This document shows positions 27,101-34,117 of a stretch of 36,464 bases of DNA, one piece after another. The translations under genes and the position numbers were made by a program. The stretch comes from CAWFGW01 sp963815495 (lineage in GTDB: Bacteria; Bacteroidota; Bacteroidia; Cytophagales; JAAEPT01): contig CAWFGW010000004.1 of assembly GCA_963815495.1 (NCBI GenBank), positions 1-36,464 of the forward strand, read 5' to 3'. The notes under the pieces are model-generated. The model was not told the DNA's origin and did no database searches. It saw only the letters and a list, made by a program, of their open reading frames with translations. How positions within the stretch are numbered: the first letter of the stretch is position 1; every line of letters begins with the position of its first letter.

Positions 27101-27748
27101 CTGACCAGCCGTGTAAGGCGCAGGACCATTATCTAACCCTCCCTGAGCTAACCATATTGGTATATGTACTAAGTTAGGAACAAAATCTATAAAGTTGGTA
27201 GAAGCAGCTGAGAGTGGTATAGCAGCAGCAATGTATTCAGGATATCTATCCATTATCTTCCAAACAGCTTGACCACCAGCTGATAACCCATGAACATACA
27301 CTCTATTTAAGTCCACATGATACTTACTCGCGAGTGTATCCAAAATTTCAATTAAGCGGTCAAAATGTGTGTCATTCCAAAAACCACTTGTATTTTGAGG
27401 AAAAAGAGCAAAACCTGGGAATTCACCCGACTCAATTTTTTCTTTTTGTAACTGCCCCCCCCATTTTAATTGCTTATTGTTATCCGTACCTGCTTCACCC
27501 TTTCCATGAAAAAAAATTGCTATAGGATATTTCTTAGAGTCATCAGATTGATCAAAACCTACTGGTGACATCATTCTAAAACTCATCCTATTATAGATAT
27601 AGGCTTTATAAGATGAGGTATTCCAATTTGTCCCAACACCTTCAGTATAGGTCCAATCATAAATATCTCCATTAGGAGGATAAGTCTGACCAATGGCTGG
27701 AATTGTATATATAAAAACGAGCAGTACTAGCGATACAAAATGTCTCAT
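21152..27748 (-). CDS. Giant secreted multidomain esterase with PA14, FN3, cadherin-like and PWNN repeats, type IX sorting domain
   Basis: A 2198-residue exported protein. Approximate layout: signal peptide 1-21; PHB-depolymerase-like alpha/beta hydrolase 25-265 with triad S156 (GLSAGG), D206 (GGLDNG) and H238 (ENAHNTW); two Ig/PKD-like domains 270-425; FN3 430-610; PA14 about 613-753; FN3; PA14 about 851-994; FN3; two cadherin-like domains 1098-1285; then three copies of a ~175-residue PWNN module (1290-1463, 1650-1825, 1920-2100) separated by FN3 and cadherin-like domains; and a type IX sorting domain about 2117-2198. PA14 and the PWNN modules probably bind glycans. The enzyme head may remove ester groups from a polysaccharide, perhaps those added by this cluster's acyltransferases. 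A G8 tract lies in the esterase part. The esterase core is related to the pseudogene at 297-1458. Confidence 0.88.
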   Translation of the reverse strand: MRHFVSLVLLVFIYTIPAIGQTYPPNGDIYDWTYTEGVGTNWNTSSYKAYIYNRMSFRMMSPVGFDQSDDSKKYPIAIFFHGKGEAGTDNNKQLKWGGQLQKEKIESGEFPGFALFPQNTSGFWNDTHFDRLIEILDTLASKYHVDLNRVYVHGLSAGGQAVWKIMDRYPEYIAAAIPLSAASTNFIDFVPNLVHIPIWLAQGGLDNGPAPYTAGQLVEAVQNAGGNIKYSLFPENAHNTWTDMWADPDYYPFFLRHSKLNIHAYYGKTEFCPGDEISAAIGVSAGFDGYQWAKNGVVISGASSNNYNVTSIGEYSVRILRGSNWSEWSSPIEIKYENASETPPVKTLGLQTVALPGLDGKTSVTLVGQEGLTDFKWSKVGSSTVIGTEITYEASAAGQYVLTARKPDGCYALSSEPFLVTNGRGPSAPNSPANLLLTTLSETSILLTWDQNPSNVNNETAFEIYRSKTVSGPYVLVKITGQDESQYIDTKLSSNTAYYYRIRAINNDGYSATYASNNASTKADTEAPTIPQNVVAVGSPTAIDLSWDDSQDNVGVYRYEIYQSGILIATTNNTNFKVLGVQTGSSYAYSIKATDLAGNKSSFSEQVVQIAAANGLNYSYYEEEGLSVLPNFNQLSPVKTGVTPNFSLIEREKNDNFAFKFDGYINIPTAGAYTFGTISDDGSKLYIGGFDPANLVVNNDGLHGNEEKNGTINLTAGVYPITVTFFEKAGGETLIVNWSGPGFSKQVIPDAAFQSNVVLPPAPAVPSNLAGSPVSYKEIALTWSNVANETGYELYRSSNSGESFEIVATLPANVTSYNDKLDIQPQTTYFYKIKSINQYGASDFGGGSAIPGMTYYYYEKSGMSVLPDFNSLTPKKSGPTDNFDISYADNINNFAFKFDGFIIIPVTGDYNFSTRSDDGSKLYIDGFSESNLVVNNDGLHGNRTRDGDITLTAGPHRIVVTFFEGSGGEFLEVKWDGPSFDEQIIPSSAFVKNYIEVTSLPLPQIPNVPTALTAVATSSTETTVSWIDESSNEIGFEVYRATGESGEFRLFNELEANTTSFTNSNLFAHLIYKYKIRAFNDGGYSEFTAPVSVTTLNSNPQFESLSDVSLFYEADLDKEIVAIDADGDLVSYSVYGSLPAFVSFVDNGDGTSNLNITPSLSDIGIYSISIIATDLFSGADTVAFSLNINSNNPPVIGVINNQTLLEGETNEIVFDLTEPNGDAISLSALGLPDFVTIIDNNDGTGSMLIEPKFTDAGIYSGIKVIATDENGASSERVFSITVEDVVIDHKVYINFSHSSLGASPWNNTGKPSSGKVVSNLTNENGTATTYDLEFLDSWSSYILGATTGNNSGVYPDNVIKDFHFFGSYTLHTARMKFKDLDPRLSYDFTFFGNSTYGSVQGVTSYEINGTIVDLDVSSNTQNTVKISGARPDANGDILLTFSKNSSLRYGYINAIVFESYYDDGLAPTPAVITSLTTSEEGVTINWTDNSITEDGYKVYRSENGGSFTSVATLSSNISSFIDANVTGGDTYSYFIHAFNNNGTSNSDTLSIVAPNRAPKIQTISDLIMDETSAYTMNVLVTDAEEDEVSMGASSLPSFVNITDVVNGIAVLTISPSVDNIGSYTIELIATDEFGNTDSESFKLQIVDSKKNSILVNFNKNNRTPAPSPWNNTLSPVVGAVYNDLIDKSGVATTIDMTLTTSGWTNAETSGAVTGDNSGVYPDLVTGSYYFFQNSTPSIKFSGLKVSKKYNFIFFGSAAYGTDNHETNYTIGTKTVTLNVQNNAYDYVYINGVTPTAQGEIVVTFSKSSQAAFGFINAIEIIELNELDKPLRPERLKVKNVKRNTVSLEWRDDAHNEYFYEVVRATSYDGPYASIATLPQNSTSYIDNTVLANKQYFYKVAAINGEGTSGYSEPVAIHTPLFEVFVNVNINAAYNAPSPWNNLEQIPNLGDEYYNLLDDQGNNRGIRLAFDQAPFTGGDNYGLTTGNNSGLYPDAVLGSFYYLNATEHATWTIGNLLPGYKYRLVMFGSITIGSKNVTLFTVGDKSKGLVTQFNNKNTATLDELTADENGEIFLEVEAGSLDANWAILNSIIIQGYTDDSYNGARFESYEDEVTLSDELLVYPTVLVNDENLKVSLANYEEELLQVVVTDLSGQTVFTNSYNSEIGTALIETSSFSSGAYIITVVSNNATPKTARIFKQ
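21465..21988 (-). repeat. PWNN module, copy 3
   Basis: The last of three protein-level repeats in the giant esterase. It opens VFVNVNINAAYNAPSPWNN, carries TGNNSGLYPD in the middle and ends AILNSIIIQGY. It is the most diverged copy. Boundaries are approximate. Confidence 0.75.
22278..22797 (-). repeat. PWNN module, copy 2
   Basis: It opens ILVNFNKNNRTPAPSPWNN, has TGDNSGVYPD and FIFFGSAAYGT, and ends FGFINAIEIIEL. Boundaries are approximate. Confidence 0.75.
23365..23881 (-). repeat. PWNN module, copy 1
   Basis: It opens VYINFSHSSLGASPWNN, has TGNNSGVYPD and FTFFGNSTYGS, and ends YGYINAIVFESYY. Boundaries are approximate. Confidence 0.75.
27455..27462 (-). repeat. G8 homopolymer tract in the giant esterase gene
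   Basis: Eight G on the coding strand encode the end of Trp and two Gly codons in KWGGQ (about residues 96-98). GGG codons are out of character in this AT-rich DNA. A one-base slip would truncate the protein before its nucleophile at S156. Confidence 0.6.
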
Positions 27749-28001
27749 AACTTAGGTAGAATAATTTTACGGTGTAAAGGTATTCTTGATTTTCGCTAAA
27801 AAAAAATAAATCGACTTTTATTTTGTTAACAATTTAAATAATAATATTTTTCTAGGTTTTTTTAAATTATTTATAACACTACATCATGTAATATCACACC
27901 CTAGAATAGAAATAAAAAATAGCGTAATCCAAACAATTTACTAATATACGACCAGAAACAAGTAGTAGCACTAAATAAGCACTAAAAACGCACACGTTAT
28001 T
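27749..28001. other. AT-rich intergenic region before the giant esterase gene
   Basis: A 253-nt gap between two minus-strand genes, rich in A/T runs. It presumably carries the promoter of the giant gene. The best -7-like match on the minus strand is TACCTTTA, one base off consensus and without a clear TTG. No gene, RNA or repeat is evident. Confidence 0.5.
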
Positions 28002-29126
28002 TTACTGCAAAAAATTCATGTAAAGCTGCTCAATCTTTCTTGTCATTTTATCAACTGAGAAAGCTTCCTCTATTTTAATTCTTGAATATTGACCCATTGA
28101 TTTTCTTGTATCCACCTGTAAAGAACTCAATTCGATTATTTTTTCCGCTACTGATTCTGGGGAATTCACCTTACATAGATAACCGTTTTTATCTACCTCA
28201 ATTAATTCTGAATTCCCAGGAATAGCTGTAGCAATTACAGGCTTACTCATTGCCATTGCTTCTAACACGCCAATTGGTAATCCCTCCCATAAAGAGGGCA
28301 AACAATATACATCAATTGCAGACAATATTTCAGGGATATCTGTCCTAAAAGGTAGTCTAATAATATTTGTTAAATCAAGTTTTTTAATCAACTGATTCAC
28401 CTCCTCATCCAATTCACCACTACCAATCATCAAGAGTTTAATCTCCTCATTTTGTTCAGCTACAATTTTCATAGCTTTAATCATCGATTGAGGATCTTTC
28501 TGTTTAGTCATTCTAGCAATATACCCCACAAGAAAACAGCTATCAGCAACCCCTAACTCTTTACGAAAATGATTAGAGGTAGAAAGGGAAAATCGATTTA
28601 AATTAACTCCGTTTTTTACTACAAACTGTTTTTTAGGGTGAAACATCTCACTTGCTTCTTTGGCATTATTATCTGAGACTAATATAGTTCCATCAACCTG
28701 CTTTACTAATACCCCCTCCAAAAAAGATCTGATTTTATTTTGGATAAAAGGCTGGTCTTGGTGAAAGGACCAACCATGCACAGTATACAAACAAGGTATA
28801 TTCCTCTTTTTAGCTGGCCAAAACGAGTTTGAACATGCACGAGTACCATGTGCATGCACTAAAGCAACACCTCGCTCTTTAATCAATTTTTCAACTTTAG
28901 GCCAAACCTTATAGTCAAATCCTTTTTCAGTATAAATGACATGCACTTCAACCCCTATGTTTTTTAGATGAGAAATCATTTCGCCATCAGTAAATGACAA
29001 CACTATAGGCTCATAGACTGACTTATCCAACGCTTCAACTAAATCAATGACATGACGCTCTCCCCCACCTATTTTACCTTGTCTAATTGTCTGTAATATT
29101 TTTATCTTGTCAGGCATCGAATTCAA
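28002..29126 (-). CDS. Glycosyltransferase family 4
   Basis: A 374-residue GT-B enzyme. The N-terminal acceptor half has GKIGGGERHVIDLVEAL and LVHAHGTRACSNSFW. The C-terminal half has VGYIARMTKQKDP with the conserved R-K pair and PSLWEGLPIGVLEAMAMSKPVI, the EX7E donor site of retaining GT4 enzymes (about 279-287). It probably adds one sugar to the lipid-linked repeat unit in the cytoplasm. It is last in a four-gene minus-strand operon and overlaps the upstream GT2 by ATGA. Confidence 0.9.
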   Translation of the reverse strand: MNSMPDKIKILQTIRQGKIGGGERHVIDLVEALDKSVYEPIVLSFTDGEMISHLKNIGVEVHVIYTEKGFDYKVWPKVEKLIKERGVALVHAHGTRACSNSFWPAKKRNIPCLYTVHGWSFHQDQPFIQNKIRSFLEGVLVKQVDGTILVSDNNAKEASEMFHPKKQFVVKNGVNLNRFSLSTSNHFRKELGVADSCFLVGYIARMTKQKDPQSMIKAMKIVAEQNEEIKLLMIGSGELDEEVNQLIKKLDLTNIIRLPFRTDIPEILSAIDVYCLPSLWEGLPIGVLEAMAMSKPVIATAIPGNSELIEVDKNGYLCKVNSPESVAEKIIELSSLQVDTRKSMGQYSRIKIEEAFSVDKMTRKIEQLYMNFLQ

Positions 29127-30001
29127 TTTTTAAAGTTCCAAATCACACCTTTCCAAAAAGCTCTTAAATGCGACCATTTTCTCTTAAATATCATTAAAAA
29201 GGTGTTTTTAGGAATAGTTAAAAAAACAAAGAACAAGGAAAAACAAATTTTTTGAAACGTATCCATATTTCTTCTAACAAAAAGAATTCTGTTTCTAGTC
29301 AGATAGTACGTCTTAAAAGCACTCATTTTGCCAACACTTACCGATTCTTTGTGATATATAGTTGCTTTGGGTTCATACCAAACTTCATAACCAGCTCTTC
29401 GTATTTGTTCACACCAGTCTAATTCTTCATAATACAGAAAGAAAACTTCTGGTAATGCTCCTACAATATCAACTAGTTCTCTCCTAAACATTAGTGCCGC
29501 ACCATGTCCAAAAGGAGTTTCCATGGCTATATCACACTGACCTTCATCTTTCTCTTTGGAACCATATGCTTTATTTCTTGCTGTGAACGGATTCATTTCA
29601 GAATAACCAGCATATTGAATTACATTAGGCAAATGAAAAAAACGGATTTTAGGAGAAACCACACCTATTTTCTTACTAGTACCAAATCGATACAACAATC
29701 CCTCTATCAATCCATCAACAAACTCAGTATCATTATTGACTAAAAAAACAAAATCACCTTTAGCCTGTTTAATACCTAAATTATTACCTCCGGCAAACCC
29801 TAAGTTTTCGTTACTTGAAATATAGTTAACATGTGGAAAAGAGGAGCTTATTAGTAATTCAACTCCTTTTGTACAGCCATTATCGACCACAATAACTTCA
29901 ATATTCTTATATGAATTATTTTGGATTGAAATCAATAACTGTTCTGTAACTTCTGGTTCGTTAAAATTAACAGTAACGATAGAAACCAACGGAGTAACCA
30001 T
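29123..30001 (-). CDS. Glycosyltransferase family 2 (rhamnosyltransferase-like)
   Basis: A 292-residue inverting GT-A enzyme with VSIVTVNFNEPEVT at the N-terminus, VVDNGCTKG, the ENLGFAGGNNLGI segment, the DxD-type VNNDTEF, and FLYYEELDWCEQIRRAGYEVWYEP, which contains the ELDW catalytic-base block. The NLGFAGGNN segment is typical of WbbL/RfbF-type rhamnosyltransferases, so a deoxyhexose donor is plausible but unproven. The C-terminal hydrophobic stretch probably attaches to the membrane. It is third in the operon, 7 nt from the previous gene and ATGA-coupled to the next. Confidence 0.88.
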   Translation of the reverse strand: MVTPLVSIVTVNFNEPEVTEQLLISIQNNSYKNIEVIVVDNGCTKGVELLISSSFPHVNYISSNENLGFAGGNNLGIKQAKGDFVFLVNNDTEFVDGLIEGLLYRFGTSKKIGVVSPKIRFFHLPNVIQYAGYSEMNPFTARNKAYGSKEKDEGQCDIAMETPFGHGAALMFRRELVDIVGALPEVFFLYYEELDWCEQIRRAGYEVWYEPKATIYHKESVSVGKMSAFKTYYLTRNRILFVRRNMDTFQKICFSLFFVFLTIPKNTFLMIFKRKWSHLRAFWKGVIWNFKN

Positions 30002-30008
30002 AGCTTAT

Positions 30009-31208
30009 TTATACAATGTTTTTTTTATCATTCTTCTCTATTTCAACACGTGTATGTTGGGTGTGAATGAATGTTTTATTAGCTCCTCTCAATTTAAAAA
30101 GTGAAGCAAACATGATAAAAAAAGCTTGAGGTAAAGCCAAAATTGCTGCAATCATTTTCCAAGAAAAATAATGCCTTGGTATAGCGATCAGTGTTGCAAG
30201 ATAATACAACAAAAAAACAGCATATATCATTAAGGGATTTACTGTTAAATAATCATCAAAAAGTAAATAAACTAATGTGTAAATAAATAATAGCCCCAAA
30301 TTTAATACCCGTGGAAGAAACAGATTATGCAAAATAGAAGCATTAAATAAATCAAATTTGCCAGAAAACAAGCCTAAAAACCCTTTTTTCAAATTCCTAC
30401 TTAAATAGACAAACTGACTTGAAAGCCACCTTTTTCTTTGGTTTCCAAAACCAGTAGAATTACCGATTTTTTCGTCATAAACAAGTGCATCATTTAAGTA
30501 CCATATTTTTTCACCGTCTCCAATAAACTCTACTTGAAGTGCTCGATCAAACCCACCTACTGCATCAATCCTTCCCATTTTTACTTTAAATGAATCATAT
30601 GGCAAAGCCATACCTGACCCAATAAAGGAACAAGAAAAACCAAGCATATTATGCCCTTTCCTAAATATGTTATTATTTATTGCTTCACTTATACCATCCA
30701 AAAATGAAAATTTGCTATCAGTATTTTTAGCTACCCTTCTTCCTTGCATATTTAGATAACCAGCCTGATATGCATTATTAACTTTAGTCAGAAAATCATA
30801 CTCCATCACATTATCAGCATCCAGCAAAACAGCTATATCATAATTATCTCCCAAAATAGACATCGCTTTATTCAGTGCTTTTGCTTTTGTACTTTTATCA
30901 AAAGACACCTCAATAACTTTCAATGGCAACTTTCGCAAGGATAAAAGAGTACTTTCTAAAAATGAATCAGCAATGATTACAACATCAAAATTATTAGAAT
31001 CATATGATTGTTCTAAAGCTTTTTTTGCCACATCAAGAATGACACTATCTTCCTTATATCCAGGAATTAAAACAGCTATTTTTGCCTTAACAGTACTTAT
31101 TACACTTGTTTTTTTCTTTAGAGGAAAAATACTTGCTATTCCAAAAGTGAAGTTAAAAACTACTAATGGCACAAAGTACAATAAAAAAATCAGTTCAAGG
31201 ATTAGCAT
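30009..31208 (-). CDS. Membrane glycosyltransferase family 2
   Basis: A 399-residue GT2 protein with an N-terminal TM segment, a GT-A domain and three C-terminal TM segments (about 295-375). Motifs are IAVLIPGYKEDSV, KAKALNKAM, LLDADN (about 128-133), the FDRALQVEF acceptor/base region and QRKRWLSSQF, a good Q-x-x-RW signature. This is the arrangement of processive or membrane-linked synthases, and QRKRW is more canonical than in the GT2 at 1561-2739. Its ATG shares one base with the stop of the sugar transferase gene (TAATG), so translation is likely coupled. Confidence 0.88.
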   Translation of the reverse strand: MLILELIFLLYFVPLVVFNFTFGIASIFPLKKKTSVISTVKAKIAVLIPGYKEDSVILDVAKKALEQSYDSNNFDVVIIADSFLESTLLSLRKLPLKVIEVSFDKSTKAKALNKAMSILGDNYDIAVLLDADNVMEYDFLTKVNNAYQAGYLNMQGRRVAKNTDSKFSFLDGISEAINNNIFRKGHNMLGFSCSFIGSGMALPYDSFKVKMGRIDAVGGFDRALQVEFIGDGEKIWYLNDALVYDEKIGNSTGFGNQRKRWLSSQFVYLSRNLKKGFLGLFSGKFDLFNASILHNLFLPRVLNLGLLFIYTLVYLLFDDYLTVNPLMIYAVFLLYYLATLIAIPRHYFSWKMIAAILALPQAFFIMFASLFKLRGANKTFIHTQHTRVEIEKNDKKNIV

Positions 31209-32428
31209 TAGACATTGTCTTTTTGCAACATGGAAGGTAGTGTTCTTGCAATTATTTTAAGATCTAACCACAAGGAATATTTTTTTGCGTAGGCTATATC
31301 AAGTTTTATCCTTTCATTTGCAGACATATTTTCTTTGCCTCTTTTAGAAGTTTGCCACCAGCCAGTTATTCCCGCTGGAGCCATAAATCTTTGAATAAAT
31401 TCGTCAGACGTAATTTTCTCAGCCTCATATAATGGCAGAGGTCTATTCCCAACAATTGACATATCACCTTTTAACACATTAATTAGCTGAGGTAATTCAT
31501 CAATACTGGTTTTCCTAATAAATTGACCTATTCGAGTAACTCTTGAGTCATTCTTTATTTTTATAAAAGTAGGTGAACTGTCTTCCTTATCAACTGTACC
31601 TAAATATTCTTCTTCTGTAAACTCTACACCATCACCATATAACTTTACAGCCCCTTCATTGGAATCGCCTATCTTTTGAACGCCAAATTGCATGGCAGTC
31701 TTATCTTTTTCTAATTCCTTCTCGTTTTTAACGTAATTATTTAAGTGCTCTAAATCTTTTAGTTTTTTATCCGCACCATTTGCCATGGAACGAAATTTAA
31801 TAAAACCAAAAACTTTAAACCCAGAGCCTGCTCGTTTAGAAATATAGAAAAGAGGTCCTCTCGATTCGAGTTTGATTAAAATCCCTACCACTAAAAACAA
31901 TGGAAACAAAAGTGTTAACATACCTAATGAAAAAACAATATCAAAAATTCGTTTGTTTAAGGGAACTTTATAATGATGTAAATGTAAATCCTTAACATCT
32001 GTTTTACCCAAATTATCCATCAAGTAAACAGTCCTTTTTTGAAACTCTTCATCAATAAACTCTTCATTAAACACCTCACTTACTCCTTTTTGGAAAATCT
32101 CTTGTTTTAATTCAGAAGTTATGTAATCGGTAATTAATACTATTGGAATATTCTTAAGAAGATTATCATTTTTTATTAAAGAAATAAACTCATCTGTTTG
32201 TTTACAATCCAGATGACCATGAATAATAATCGCTTCTATTTTCTCTTGATTTTCTAAAAACTCATGCAATTCAACGATATTATGGATTGCTTGTGTTTTA
32301 AAAAGCTTCATCACTTTTTCAATCAATGGATCGTCCTCTACGCGATCTATTTCTACATCTACAAACGCAACCTCTTTATTGATTAGGCAATGCAGATTTT
32401 TTGAAGTACTAGCTTGTTGAAATTTCAT
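31208..32428 (-). CDS. Initiating sugar transferase (WcaJ/PglC-type) with N-terminal pseudo-receiver domain
   Basis: A 406-residue protein. The C-terminal half (about 153-406) is a polyprenyl-phosphate hexose-1-phosphate transferase. It has a hydrophobic hairpin at 161-187, KFRSM (211-215), an insert of about 75 residues, then RKTSIDELPQLINVLKGDMSIVGNRP and GITGWWQ. This enzyme puts the first sugar-phosphate on undecaprenyl phosphate. The first 140 residues look like a response-regulator receiver fold (FVDVEIDRVEDDP, EAIIIHGHLD, IPIVLITDY). The phosphoacceptor Asp position is occupied by His/Gly (H70-G-H72) and the conserved Lys is missing (FNEEF); only Thr100 remains. It is therefore probably not phosphorylated. 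It leads the four-gene operon under a near-perfect promoter. Confidence 0.88.
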   Translation of the reverse strand: MKFQQASTSKNLHCLINKEVAFVDVEIDRVEDDPLIEKVMKLFKTQAIHNIVELHEFLENQEKIEAIIIHGHLDCKQTDEFISLIKNDNLLKNIPIVLITDYITSELKQEIFQKGVSEVFNEEFIDEEFQKRTVYLMDNLGKTDVKDLHLHHYKVPLNKRIFDIVFSLGMLTLLFPLFLVVGILIKLESRGPLFYISKRAGSGFKVFGFIKFRSMANGADKKLKDLEHLNNYVKNEKELEKDKTAMQFGVQKIGDSNEGAVKLYGDGVEFTEEEYLGTVDKEDSSPTFIKIKNDSRVTRIGQFIRKTSIDELPQLINVLKGDMSIVGNRPLPLYEAEKITSDEFIQRFMAPAGITGWWQTSKRGKENMSANERIKLDIAYAKKYSLWLDLKIIARTLPSMLQKDNV

Positions 32429-32457
32429 AATAGATAAGATTGTTACATTTTAATAAA

Positions 32458-32471
32458 AATTACGTGTAATT
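32458..32471 (-). promoter_or_regulatory. Palindrome next to a G7 tract in the sugar-transferase leader
   Basis: AATTAC-N2-GTAATT is a perfect 6+6 palindrome about 30 nt upstream of the ATG. On the transcribed strand it lies just 3' of a G7 run (C7 at 32472-32478 on the plus strand). Both fall between the predicted start and the gene, where an operator or leader element could act. Function is not established. Confidence 0.35.
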
Positions 32472-32499
32472 CCCCCCCTCTAGTTTTACTTTTATAAAG

Positions 32500-32529
32500 C
32501 AAAGTTAGGGAACAAAAACTATGAAACAA
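32500..32529 (-). promoter_or_regulatory. Promoter of the sugar transferase-glycosyltransferase operon
   Basis: On the minus strand TTG (32527-32529) is followed by exactly 19 nt and TAACTTTG (32500-32507), a full match to the Bacteroidota consensus. Transcription would start near 32493, leaving a leader of about 65 nt. Confidence 0.8.
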
Positions 32530-32626
32530 TGCACTATTTAATTTATTATTTCAAAAATTTTTATTTAGACTTCTAATTTTTGTTAAAAACAACCTCTAAA
32601 AGCCTACGTAAGTTTAATAGCCAAAC

Positions 32627-33010
32627 TTAATTATTTCTTAAAATAATTTTATTTACTCTTATTAGAAGTTCATCGGGATTAAAAGGTTTAGTTAAAAAAT
32701 CTTCTGCTCCATCTTGAAGAAACTTAACTCTTTCCTGACTTTCGTGAACAGCTGACAAAACAAAAAAAGGTATGTCACGAAAAAGACCGCTCGATTTCAC
32801 ATGAGTCATAAATTCATAACCATCCATGATAGGCATACGAACATCACTTAATATTAAATTCGGTAAATGACCTTCATGGAGCCACTCTAAAGCTTCCTTA
32901 CCATTTTGTTTGGGCACAACATCATATTGTTTATCAAAAAGTGAAACCAACAATTCCAATGTAGTAGGAATATCATCCACAACTAAAAGCAAAGGTTTTT
33001 TTGTTCTCAT
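32627..33010 (-). CDS. Stand-alone response-regulator receiver protein (CheY-like)
   Basis: A 127-residue single receiver domain with a complete active site: D12/D13 in VVDDIP, phosphoacceptor D56 in LSDVRMP, S86 in VLSAV and K108 in LTKPF. There is no output domain, so it signals by protein contact. The start at 33010 (MRTKKPLLLVVDD) is preferred. An in-frame ATG at 33082 would add 24 residues of no domain character. It sits 198 nt upstream of the sugar transferase gene on the same strand, the gene whose product carries a defective receiver-like domain. No histidine kinase is encoded in the window. Confidence 0.9.
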   Translation of the reverse strand: MRTKKPLLLVVDDIPTTLELLVSLFDKQYDVVPKQNGKEALEWLHEGHLPNLILSDVRMPIMDGYEFMTHVKSSGLFRDIPFFVLSAVHESQERVKFLQDGAEDFLTKPFNPDELLIRVNKIILRNN

Positions 33011-33201
33011 TTTAATTTCAGTGCCAATGGTTGACAGACTATTTTCATATACCAAAAAGATACTATACACAAGTTTATACAAACAATCCTATTGAGACAA
33101 CTTATTCTGAAAAAAACACCTAACAACCACGATAAAATTATTTTTTTATTCATGACAACAGCTATTAATTATATTGTTCCTCATAATTAAGTTAATTCAA
33201 C

Positions 33202-33209
33202 TACTTTTG
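33202..33209 (+). promoter_or_regulatory. -7 promoter element of era-der
   Basis: TACTTTTG matches TAnnTTTG exactly and lies 18 nt before the era ATG. The nearest TTG (33174-33176) is 25 nt upstream, longer than usual, so the -33 element is uncertain. Confidence 0.4.
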
Positions 33210-33226
33210 TATAATAAATTCACACA

Positions 33227-34117
33227 ATGAATGAAACACAACATAAAGCGGGTTTTGTTAGCATAGTAGGAAAACCAAACGTTGGTAAGTCCACTTTAAT
33301 GAATCAACTAGTAGAAGAAAACTTATCAATAATCACTTCTAAAGCTCAAACCACACGTCATCGGATTCAAGGTATTATCAGTGGTGAAGATTTTCAAATC
33401 GTCTATTCTGACACTCCTGGAATTATAAAACCCCAGTACAAGCTACATGAGTTCATGATGAACTTTGTGAGCGAATCACTGGAAGATGCTGATGTAATTC
33501 TTTTTGTGACTGACATCTTTGAAAAACACGATGAAGGAGAAGTAGTTGCTCGCTTGGCCCGAATGGACACTCCAATAATCGTTTTAGTGAATAAAATCGA
33601 CCTAGTAAAAGACCAGACTGAAGTCGAGAAAAAAATCGAATATTGGAACAACATTCTTTCACCTAAGGAAATCATCCCGATAAGTGCTTTGGAAAAATTT
33701 AACCTTGAACGAATAATTCTTTCCATTAAAGAATTGCTACCAGCGCATCCTGCTTATTATCCAAAAGACCAACTTACAACTCTCCCAGAGCGTTTTTTTG
33801 CTTCTGAAATTATTCGAGAGAAAATTTTGAGGACATATAAAAAGGAAGTGCCTTATAGTTGTGATGTCATTATTTCTGTTTTTAAGGATGAAGGTAAAAT
33901 AATCCATATCTGTGGTGATATTTTAGTGGAGCGTGATTCTCAAAAAGGAATTCTCATAGGCAAAGGCGGGGCTGCTTTAAAGAAAATAGGTACAGAGGCC
34001 CGTAAAGACATGGAAGATTTTTTTAAAACTAAGGTTTTTCTTGAACTGTTTGTGAAAGTCGAGTCGGACTGGAGAAAAAAAGAAAACAAATTAAAACAAT
34101 TAGGATACATTAGATAA
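33227..34117 (+). CDS. era: GTPase Era
   Basis: A 296-residue ribosome-assembly GTPase that binds the 3' end of 16S rRNA and helps 30S maturation. The G domain has GKPNVGKSTL (G1), a QTTRHRIQG switch, DTPGI (G3) and NKID (G4), then SALE (G5). The C-terminal KH domain contains ILIGKGGAALKKIG. Length is normal for Era. Its TAA overlaps the ATG of der (TAATG), so the two are co-transcribed and probably coupled. Confidence 0.97.
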   Translation: MNETQHKAGFVSIVGKPNVGKSTLMNQLVEENLSIITSKAQTTRHRIQGIISGEDFQIVYSDTPGIIKPQYKLHEFMMNFVSESLEDADVILFVTDIFEKHDEGEVVARLARMDTPIIVLVNKIDLVKDQTEVEKKIEYWNNILSPKEIIPISALEKFNLERIILSIKELLPAHPAYYPKDQLTTLPERFFASEIIREKILRTYKKEVPYSCDVIISVFKDEGKIIHICGDILVERDSQKGILIGKGGAALKKIGTEARKDMEDFFKTKVFLELFVKVESDWRKKENKLKQLGYIR

